A stretch of 44,698 nt of DNA from Acidobacteriota bacterium (GTDB lineage: Bacteria; Acidobacteriota; Thermoanaerobaculia; Multivoradales; Multivoraceae): NCBI GenBank assembly GCA_028877275.1, contig JAPPFP010000011.1, positions 1 through 44,698 on the forward strand, read 5' to 3'. Under the pieces are notes generated by a model. The model was not told where the DNA came from. It saw nothing but the letters and a program-made list of their open reading frames with translations, and did no database searches. Below are positions 24,928 to 30,925 of this stretch, piece after piece. The translations under genes and the position numbers were made by a program. Within the stretch, counting starts at the first letter, position 1. Every line of letters begins with the position of its first letter.

Positions 24928-26283
24928 TTACAGGCGGAGGACGTATCGTTCGAACTCGGCCTGGAGTTCCGCAGGGGTCGTCCCAAACACCGCCGCGAGT
25001 GCGTCGCGACTGGCGTAGCCTTCGGCCAGATAGAGCAGCATCCGGGCGAAGGACTGATCGGTTTCCCAGTTCTTCCGGCCGTGCTGCAGGAAGTGGGTCA
25101 GGAGCCAGGAGAAGCCGTAGTAGTGCTGCGCTCGCACGCCGTAAAACGTGTCGGCGGTGGCCTCCATCAGGTCGGCGATCCTCGGCGCTTCTCCTTTCCG
25201 CAGCGCGGACCGCGCCTCCTCCAGGTTCCAGATCGTCAGGCTCTGCAGGCGGACCGGTCCGTTGCCGCCGTGCGAGATCGCGTAGCGGCCCCGGTCGACC
25301 GCGCCTGGAATCAGCTCACCTCGCTCCACCTTCGAGTTCCCGAAGTACTCGGCCATGCCTTCCTCGGCCCAGCGCGGCAGCTCCGACCCGGGCCCGGTCA
25401 GGTACGTGTCGCTGAATGCGTGAAACGCCTCGTGGAGCATCGTGTGCAGCAGCTCGTCGAAGTAGCGGACTTCTCGATGAAAGGCCAGAAGTCCCGGGGA
25501 GTGGTAGAAGCCGGCGCCTGGAACCCGGCCGCCGAGTTCTTCCTGAAGCCGCCGGAGGCTGTGCCGGCTGCTGAACAGGTAGACAACGACCTTGAAGCGG
25601 TGCGGCAGTGGCTCGATGTGCGGGTCGAACAGCTCGTGGAAGATCCGGAACATCGCCTCCATGTTTCCGGCCAGGATCTGGACCGTGGAATCGTCCTCGG
25701 CGTCGCTGATCAGGATGAAGCGCTCCGTTGCCCAGCGCTTGCGATGCTCACGGTCGATGTACTTCTCGGCGACCCCGATCGTCCGATTCAGCACCTTCGC
25801 CTGTTCGGAGAGGGTCGACTGCGGAATGGGATCTGGAAGCGCGCCGGCTGACACCAGGATGTCGAGTTGCGGATCGAAGCGCTTGCGCCTGGGCGCGTTC
25901 CGCTCCTCCTCGGGGCTCTGGAACTTCATCCACCATGATAGAGTGGAGGGAACGGCGTTGCCCTCCTTGTCGCGAGCCGGGCCGTAGCGCCAGCCGCCCA
26001 CTCTGCGCTTGACCTGGGACCGGAGAAGGTCGTCGAACTCCGAAGATGGTTCGATGGCCAGGACCTCGACTCTAGAGACCGTCCCGACGGCGTCGATCTC
26101 CACTCGGACCTCGACCTCCGGGTGGATGTCGCTACCGGCCAGTTCGTGCGGAACCAGAAGCTGGTAGCTGCGGATCGCTCTTGGACCGGTTGCGATCTCC
26201 CGTGTAGCGCTCTGCGCGGCGGCGGCAGCGGCGACGGCCAGGAGTCCACAGGCCGCGGTCACAGCAGGAGATCGGTGGAACAT
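24928..26283 (-). CDS. Secreted HExxH metallopeptidase (DUF1570-like)
   Basis: A 451-residue protein from ATG 26283, with a signal peptide (SPAVTAACGLLAVAAAAAAQ). An N-terminal domain (about 30-130) resembles the TonB C-terminal/energy-transducer fold (EVEVRVEIDAVGTVSRVEVL). The peptidase domain carries HEAFH near residue 284 and the downstream gluzincin Glu in ELPRWAEEGMAEYFG, as in DUF1570 proteins. Zinc ligands and catalytic Glu are therefore all present. A longer frame with an ATG at 26466 reads protein-like for 61 residues before the signal peptide and may be the tail of a lost gene. Convergent with the TPR protein. Confidence 0.8.
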   Translation of the reverse strand: MFHRSPAVTAACGLLAVAAAAAAQSATREIATGPRAIRSYQLLVPHELAGSDIHPEVEVRVEIDAVGTVSRVEVLAIEPSSEFDDLLRSQVKRRVGGWRYGPARDKEGNAVPSTLSWWMKFQSPEEERNAPRRKRFDPQLDILVSAGALPDPIPQSTLSEQAKVLNRTIGVAEKYIDREHRKRWATERFILISDAEDDSTVQILAGNMEAMFRIFHELFDPHIEPLPHRFKVVVYLFSSRHSLRRLQEELGGRVPGAGFYHSPGLLAFHREVRYFDELLHTMLHEAFHAFSDTYLTGPGSELPRWAEEGMAEYFGNSKVERGELIPGAVDRGRYAISHGGNGPVRLQSLTIWNLEEARSALRKGEAPRIADLMEATADTFYGVRAQHYYGFSWLLTHFLQHGRKNWETDQSFARMLLYLAEGYASRDALAAVFGTTPAELQAEFERYVLRL

Positions 26284-26515
26284 GTGGGCTAGCCGAGTAG
26301 ACGGAACAGCAGACCGCCGTCGGCGGCCGTCCGGGTCGTCAATGGGGATGCGGGCGTCCGCCTTGTCGACGGCTTCGGCGGCACGGTAGCAGAGCGCCGG
26401 ACGGTGTTCCGCGGGAACGCCGCGGTCGAGGCGGTCCAGGGCGATGTTGGCGCGGCGCAGGGTCATGTCCTTCGAGGGTCGGCAGGGGCGGTATATGTCG
26501 TCAATACGGTGTGCC

Positions 26516-26693
26516 TCACTGGGCGTTCTTGGCGGCCCGGAGCTTCTCGATAGCTGCCGTGAGTTCGTCTTTGACGAGGAGCTTCTGCATCTCGGCGGTC
26601 AGGCGGCCTTTGTCGAGCCTGCCGGAGATCGCCTCCGGCGTCATGTCGTTTGCCGAAGGGTCCTGGGGGGTTGTTCACGTCGTTCTGAGCCAT
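26516..26693 (-). pseudogene. Small unknown gene with a G6 homopolymer frameshift
   Basis: From ATG 26693 the frame starts MAQNDVNNP and then loses sense, while a second frame from 26680 reads PQDPSANDMTPEAISGRLDK and ends KLRAAKNAQ at the TGA at 26516-26518. The two join perfectly if one base of the G run at 26665-26670 is removed, giving an about 58-residue acidic/helical protein. Either the assembly has one G too many or the run is a phase-variation site. An independent start at ATG 26644 would give a 42-residue protein. Family not recognised. It directly follows the 126-residue membrane-anchored gene. Confidence 0.45.
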
Positions 26694-26702
26694 CTGAATG
26701 GC

Positions 26703-27083
26703 CTAGACGGCGCGCCCCTTGTCCATCTCGGCGATGGTGACGGCGTCTCCGGCCCAGCGCTTTTCCCATTCGTCGGCGTGGGCTTCCTGGAGCGCTTCGT
26801 GGGTGGCGATCAGCTCGTCGTAGAGGGCTTGGACCTCGGCGAGTGTAGTCTCCGTTTCGGCGCGCATGACGCCGTCGGCCGGTAGCCGCTTAAGCTCGGT
26901 CGAGTCGATGCTCATGGCGGCTTCGAGGCTTTGATCCAGGGCTCCGAGGGTCGGTTCAAGGGGGGCTCGGAGTTCGGTCTCGACCTGCTCAAGGGAGCAG
27001 GTGTTGATGTAGACGACGCCGGCGACGCTGACGCCGAGACAGAGGCCGGCGAGTATCGCGAGGCGCTTGAGCAGTCTGATCAT
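26703..27083 (-). CDS. Membrane-anchored small protein, unknown
   Basis: A 126-residue protein with one N-terminal transmembrane helix (LAILAGLCLGVSVAGVVYI) followed by a Glu-rich helical, probably coiled-coil, domain (VETELRAPLEPTLGALDQSL and ETTLAEVQALYDELIATHEA). A Cys right after the helix (NTCSLEQ) could be a lipid or disulfide site, but the lipobox is not typical. No family is recognised. It lies on the island side of the integrase at 28.8 kb, upstream of the frameshifted small gene, on the same strand as hicAB. Confidence 0.6.
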   Translation of the reverse strand: MIRLLKRLAILAGLCLGVSVAGVVYINTCSLEQVETELRAPLEPTLGALDQSLEAAMSIDSTELKRLPADGVMRAETETTLAEVQALYDELIATHEALQEAHADEWEKRWAGDAVTIAEMDKGRAV

Positions 27084-27191
27084 TCATGTCGCCTTCGGCC
27101 AGGTTGGTATCGGCGGTGTACGAGCGTCTGTACGGATTTGGCAGAGGTGCGGCTTAGCGTAGAGCGGGCATCCGTTGGGGTGCTGGTCGGT

Positions 27192-27434
27192 CTAGACGGC
27201 TGCCGGTACGCTGACCTTGGTGGTCAGCGGCACGTCCACTTCTATGGCGGTGGTTTGGGGAAGCGGCACGGGATCGCCGTCGCGTCGCAGACCTTCAAGG
27301 TGAAAGTCGACGGCTTCGCGGATAAGTTGCGTGACTTCGTCGCGGGTAGCCTCCGCGGCACCGCAGCCGGGGAGGTCGGGAGCGTAGGCGCCATAGCTGG
27401 TCGGCCCCTTCTCAATGAAGACGGAGTACTTCAT
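27192..27434 (-). CDS. hicB: HicB-family antitoxin
   Basis: An 80-residue protein (MKYSVFIEKGPTSYGAYAPD then LPGCGAAEATRDEVTQLIREAVDFHLEGL) with the partially degraded RNase H-like fold of HicB antitoxins; the C-terminal DNA-binding helices of longer HicB proteins are absent, so this is the short form. AAGGAG nine bases before the ATG gives an independent start. The antitoxin binds and blocks HicA. It overlaps the hicA end as CGATGA in the normal arrangement; in this assembly the upstream toxin frame runs into it. Confidence 0.82.
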   Translation of the reverse strand: MKYSVFIEKGPTSYGAYAPDLPGCGAAEATRDEVTQLIREAVDFHLEGLRRDGDPVPLPQTTAIEVDVPLTTKVSVPAAV

Positions 27435-27635
27435 CGTAGTTTCTCCTTCTTGAGTCCGGCTTGTTTGAGCAATGCCGCTCCGGGTGCCCGATGGTACGTC
27501 GGTGCTCAACTTACCAGCGATGGTCACCTTGCCGGGTTTGGCGGGATAGCGCTCCGCACGGTGGCTGCCTTTGATGGCCGCGAGTTCCCAGCCGTTGCCG
27601 GGAATGGTGCGGATGATATCGCGGATCTTGGGCAT
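27432..27635 (-). CDS. hicA: HicA-family mRNA interferase toxin, frameshifted at its C-terminus
   Basis: A YcfA/HicA double-stranded-RNA-binding-like toxin that cleaves mRNA. The frame from 27635 reads MPKIRDIIRTIPGNGWELAA then IKGSHRAERY, with the catalytic His in GSHR, and PAKPGKVTIAGKLSTDVPSGT. Just after SGTRSGI the frame slips: dropping one base near 27470 would give ILKQAGLKKEKLR and a stop overlapping the hicB ATG, which is the family's normal ending. As assembled, the toxin reads in frame into hicB to give one 147-residue HicA-HicB chain. The core domain is complete, so the toxin fold may still form. Confidence 0.75.
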
Positions 27636-27650
27636 TGGAGAAGAAGCGAA

Positions 27651-27664
27651 GGCCGGCGCCGGCC
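27651..27664. repeat. 14-bp perfect palindrome upstream of hicA
   Basis: GGCCGGCGCCGGCC lies 16 bases upstream of the hicA start and between it and the preceding gene. HicA-HicB operons are often autoregulated by HicB at a palindrome near the start, so this is a candidate operator, or else a transcription-attenuating hairpin. Confidence 0.5.
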
Positions 27665-27692
27665 GGAGCCGCCGCCGGCCGTGTGGACGCCT

Positions 27693-27950
27693 CTAGGCGT
27701 CCTCCTCCGGGCTCTCGGCGCGGAGTTCGTGGATGCGGGTGTGGACCTGGTCGGCGAGCTTGGCGAGGACGAGCAGGTCGTTCAGTCCGAAGCTTCGTCC
27801 GGTCTGCCACTTGCCGTCGTCGTTGCGGTAGAGCTTGCCGAAGGTGACGCCGTAGCGGACGTTGCCGTCGTCTCCGACGTGGTTCCGCCAGATCGCGGCC
27901 TTGACGGTTCCGATGCGGACTTCCTCGGCGGGCGAGTTCTGGGTGGACAT
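27693..27950 (-). CDS. Small mobile-element-associated protein, unknown
   Basis: An 85-residue protein from ATG 27950 with a strong AAGGAGG ribosome binding site nine bases upstream. It reads EVRIGTVKAAIWRN...VRYGVTFGKLYRND and SFGLNDLLVLAKLADQVHTR. The beta-rich first half and helical end look like a compact domain; similar small proteins are commonly seen near integrases and conjugation genes, but I cannot name a function. First gene of the minus-strand run that continues with hicAB. Confidence 0.65.
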   Translation of the reverse strand: MSTQNSPAEEVRIGTVKAAIWRNHVGDDGNVRYGVTFGKLYRNDDGKWQTGRSFGLNDLLVLAKLADQVHTRIHELRAESPEEDA

Positions 27951-28312
27951 GTTTTGTTTCCTCCTTGGGTTAGTGGGTCTGTGGCTTTCGCCGCTCACCC
28001 CCGACAGGCGGCGAGCAACAGGCCCGCTCCAAGAGGAGGACGCCTACGCCAGCGCTTGAGTGTGCCCCCTTCGACCGGCGAGCAGGAGTTCCGCGCCGGC
28101 AAGGCGGTGATCCAGGGACCACGTGGCCAGTCGGGCCAAGGGGACGACGGGGTCCGGCGGGGACGGCCAGGGGTTGCGGGTGGCAGACCGGTCGGGGCTT
28201 CGCGGAGTACACGGCCGTACATTGCCGGTTCCGGCACAGGCGCTTTCACGAAGCGGCCCCCGGTGGGGGCCGTGACACCGTCGGCGGCGGCCCTGGCCGT
28301 CGCCGGTCAGCC
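27951..28312. other. Intergenic region, no gene seen
   Basis: GC-rich sequence without a supported gene on either strand. It contains the promoter side of the 85-residue gene and the broken front of the IstB remnant. No repeats beyond short GC palindromes were found. Confidence 0.3.
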
Positions 28313-28480
28313 ATGAGCGAGGACGAGGCCGGCCACGGCCGCGACGAGCCAGCAGGAGGCGACGATGGCTTCGAGGAGTGGGGCGGCGTGATCATGGCGG
28401 CGGCGCTGATTGACCGCCTGCTGCACCACTGCCACATCGTCAACATCCGCGGCAACAGCTACTGGATGAGGGCGTACTAG
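28313..28480 (+). pseudogene. istB: IS21-family IstB C-terminal remnant
   Basis: A 55-residue frame whose second half, GFEEWGGVIMAAALIDRLLHHC then HIVNIRGNSYWMRAY, matches the C-terminal end of IstB, the AAA+ helper ATPase of IS21 elements (W....D/M.AALLDRL.HH..I...G.SYR). The Walker motifs and all else are missing. The sequence before residue 18 is unrelated. The terminal repeats of the element follow about 110 bases downstream. Confidence 0.75.
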
Positions 28481-28497
28481 GACCTGCTCCGGACCGC

Positions 28498-28546
28498 GTC
28501 CGGTGTCGGCCTCCGGTCGCTCCGCTCCCTACGGCCGACACCGGAC
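28498..28546. repeat. 13-bp inverted repeat after istB
   Basis: GTCCGGTGTCGGC (28498-28510) is perfectly repeated in inverted form at 28534-28546 around a 23-base loop. It lies between the istB stop and the IS end, where a hairpin terminator would be expected; there is no U run after it. Confidence 0.75.
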
Positions 28547-28594
28547 CCCATCGCACGGGTCGCACCGCTGCTACTGCCTCGTCAACCGCGGATC

Positions 28595-28647
28595 AAGTGG
28601 GACATCTCGGTTTCCACAAGTGGAACATTTTCAGTTGCCATTGACAT
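28595..28647. mobile_element. Right end of an IS21-family element
   Basis: The sequence AAGTGGGACATCTCGGTTTCC is followed by AAGTGGAACATTTTCAGTTGCC and TTGACA. Two tandem imperfect repeats of about 20 bases ending near TGACA are typical of IS21 termini, and the position just downstream of an istB remnant supports this. The left end and istA are not in the window. Confidence 0.6.
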
Positions 28648-28814
28648 GGGTTGGGGCAGAAGCGTTGGGAGCCCCGACTTGGGTCTCGACCGAGCGTGGC
28701 TGCACACGAGTTTGGGTCAAGCCTCTTTGAGGGAGCAGGGTCTGGTTTCATCCTCTCCCTCGGGCTTCTCGCGTTCTCAGCGGACGGGGTGTGGCCGGTG
28801 AGCGGAGAACGGTC

Positions 28815-30020
28815 CTACAAGGTCGTAGGTGCGGCGGGCGCTTCTGCTTTGGAGGTTCGTCGCGAGTTTCGGCCTTCAGATGCTTCGACGTACCGGCTCC
28901 ATGCTTCCATGACCGCTCGCCTGGGCTCCAAGAGGTCGCCCCTGGCGTAGGCTGCTTCGACCTTGTTGCGGACTACATGCGCAAGCGCTGCCTCCGCAAC
29001 TTCCCGCGCTACTCCGGTTTCGCCGCACCATGTTCTGAAGGACGTTCGGAAGCCGTGTGGCACGCATGGAATCGAGAGATCCCGCAGCAGCTTCGAGAGC
29101 GTCGATTGTGAGAGGGCACGCCCGTACCAGCTAGACGGAAAGACGAGGCCCGAACGGTCCGCGGTTTGTCGCGCTTCTTGGAGCAGTTCAAGGGCACGGT
29201 CCGAGAGAGGCACCCGATGTTGGCGCCCGGCCTTCATTCGGTTGTGAGGGACCGTCCACGTAGCGGTCTCAAAGTCAATCTCGTCCCACTGGGCAAGTCG
29301 CACTTCGCCCGAACGACCTGCTGTCAGGACGAGAAACTCCAAGGCCTGCTTGGTGCTGGCCCAGGCTCGGGAGGTGCGGACCTTCTGGACGGCCGCGGTG
29401 ACCGCAGTGTGTGGAAGCGCTCGGAAGTGCGATCTTTGGCCGGTGTTCTTGGGAAGAGCCGCTCCTAGGGCTTCGCCGGCCGGATTGTCGGGACGATACC
29501 CTTGTGCGATCGCCCACTTCATGATCGCCGATACCCGCTGCCGCAACCTGCGTGCGGTCTCGGCCTTGGTGCTCCAGATCGGCAGCAGGACGCCCATCAC
29601 GTCCGCTGTCGATATCTGGTCCACGCGCTTGCCGCCCAAGCTCGGCTTTGCGTAGTCGTTGAGACTCGACCGCCACTGGCCTTCGCTCTTGCTTCCCGGT
29701 CGCCACGAGGTGCGGTGGATGGCGATGACCTTTTCCGCTGCGTCGGCGAACGTGGGAACGCTACGGGCGCGAGCACGTGGATCTCCCCCGGCCCGAGAAC
29801 ACTTGCGATGCTCGAAGGCCGTCTGGCGTGCCTCAGCGAGGCTAGTGTACGGATAGCCGCCCAAGCCGAGATCGACTCGCCGGCCTCCCACGGTGCCGCG
29901 CCAGATCCACTGCTTCGAGCCGCTCGATCGAACCCGCAGTATGAGCCCGTGCTCGTCGCCGTACTTCCCCGCACGGTCAATGGATCGGACGAAGGCATCC
30001 GTCAGCTTCCTCTTTGGCAC
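28815..30020 (-). CDS. P4-type tyrosine integrase, complete
   Basis: A 401-residue site-specific recombinase that inserts and excises the island. N-terminal arm-binding domain (KLTDAFVRSIDRAGKYGDEH, then GLGGYPYTSLAEARQ), the SAM-like core-binding domain (about 90-190) and the catalytic domain with AGRSGEVRLAQWDEID (Arg), RMKAGRQHRVPLS (Lys/His region), PHGFRTSFRTWCGE (HxxR), ALAHVV (His) and VEAAYARGDLLEPRR (nucleophile Tyr). All catalytic residues are present. Start at GTG 30020. Just upstream are paired direct and inverted repeats that may be its own promoter/att sites. The island it may mobilise would include hicAB, the small genes and possibly the nuclease-like gene at 30.3 kb. Confidence 0.93.
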   Translation of the reverse strand: MPKRKLTDAFVRSIDRAGKYGDEHGLILRVRSSGSKQWIWRGTVGGRRVDLGLGGYPYTSLAEARQTAFEHRKCSRAGGDPRARARSVPTFADAAEKVIAIHRTSWRPGSKSEGQWRSSLNDYAKPSLGGKRVDQISTADVMGVLLPIWSTKAETARRLRQRVSAIMKWAIAQGYRPDNPAGEALGAALPKNTGQRSHFRALPHTAVTAAVQKVRTSRAWASTKQALEFLVLTAGRSGEVRLAQWDEIDFETATWTVPHNRMKAGRQHRVPLSDRALELLQEARQTADRSGLVFPSSWYGRALSQSTLSKLLRDLSIPCVPHGFRTSFRTWCGETGVAREVAEAALAHVVRNKVEAAYARGDLLEPRRAVMEAWSRYVEASEGRNSRRTSKAEAPAAPTTL

Positions 30021-30060
30021 TGTTACCTCCCCGTTGGTGCCCCGGTCTGACGTCGGTTAC

Positions 30061-30106
30061 GGCTCTCGTTGGTCCCACGTGAGGTCCCACGTCGTGTGCG
30101 AGAGCC
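30061..30106. repeat. Integrase upstream repeats: candidate att or arm sites
   Basis: GGCTCTCG (30061-30068) and CGAGAGCC (30099-30106) are a perfect 8-bp inverted pair. Between them GGTCCCACGT occurs twice in direct orientation (30071-30080 and 30083-30092). Their place 40-85 bases upstream of the integrase start fits arm-type binding sites or an autoregulatory operator. Confidence 0.55.
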
Positions 30107-30230
30107 AGCGAAACCAGACAATAGCAGATGTGCGTTGGTAAGAGGAAGAACCGTATGTATTACAACGCGTTACGGGAGCTTATGGGAGTTCTAGAGATCC
30201 CACGAGAGCTTGCTAGAGGCGGTCACCCCC

Positions 30231-30253
30231 TCCGCCACACACCGGGTGTGGCT
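30231..30253. repeat. Partial copy of the palindromic intergenic repeat
   Basis: CCGCCACACACCGGGTG matches the opening of the three full repeat copies (CGCCACACACTGGGTG at 34.2 kb) in 15 of 16 positions, then diverges into GTGG so that CCACAC...GTGTGG forms a small stem of its own. It lies just before the nuclease-like gene. Confidence 0.45.
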
Positions 30254-30312
30254 TCTTTCCCACCGCTTGACGGCGCCTTCGCGCCCCAACCGAAGAGAGG
30301 CAACGACAGAAC

Positions 30313-30915
30313 ATGACCACCCCCCAGGAAGCGCAGGGCGAAGCTCCAACCATCGAGCGGTTGCGGGAGCTCACCCGGAACATCGAGGCGATCACCGAGA
30401 GCATCAGGGAGGACAGGAAGTCCCAGAAAGAAAGAAGCGAGGAACTGGACCGGCAGATGCGGGAGACGGACCGTCGTCTCCAGAAGGCGGAGGACCTGTT
30501 CACGACGCAGTGGGGCAAGCTGATGGAGAGCCTGGTCCGCGACGATCTGGTCAATCTGCTGGACGGCCGGGACATCGGCGTTCGGAGTCTCGCGCAGCGA
30601 ACGCTGACGCGGCGAGGCGGCGAGAGCTACGAGGTGGAGATCATGGCGGTGAACGGCGAGGAGATCGTCGTGGTCGAGGTCAAGACGACGCTCCGTCCGG
30701 AGGACGTCCGGCGGTTCCGGTCCAAGCTGGTCCGCTTCAAGGAGTGGTGGCCGGAGTACCGCGATCGCAAGGTCTACGGCGCGATGGCTTTCCTACAGGC
30801 GTCAGACGATGTGGCCCTTCACGCTGAAAGGCAGGGCTTCTTCGTCATCCGGGCCACCGGCGACAGCGCCTCCATCGTCAACGTCGAGGACTTCGAGCCC
30901 CGCGTCTTCGCCTGA
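30313..30915 (+). CDS. PD-(D/E)xK nuclease-like protein (DUF3782 type)
   Basis: A 200-residue protein with an N-terminal coiled coil (residues about 15-70, ...SITESIREDRKSQKERSEEL is typical of its helix) and a C-terminal restriction-endonuclease-like domain. The catalytic pattern is visible as EVEIMAVNGEEIVVVEVKTT (acidic residue, then E-x-K). The DUF3782/DUF3783-type coiled-coil-nuclease architecture is common in cyanobacteria and environmental bacteria, with unknown substrate. It is divergent from the integrase and could be island cargo. Start ATG at 30313 is preceded by GAGAGGC. Confidence 0.75.
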   Translation: MTTPQEAQGEAPTIERLRELTRNIEAITESIREDRKSQKERSEELDRQMRETDRRLQKAEDLFTTQWGKLMESLVRDDLVNLLDGRDIGVRSLAQRTLTRRGGESYEVEIMAVNGEEIVVVEVKTTLRPEDVRRFRSKLVRFKEWWPEYRDRKVYGAMAFLQASDDVALHAERQGFFVIRATGDSASIVNVEDFEPRVFA

Positions 30916-30925
30916 GCCGACACCT

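Noticed and set aside
26284..26466. In-frame 61-residue extension before the signal peptide of the HExxH protein
   Set aside because: An extension in front of a normal signal peptide is unlikely; it may be the tail of another gene but cannot be supported.
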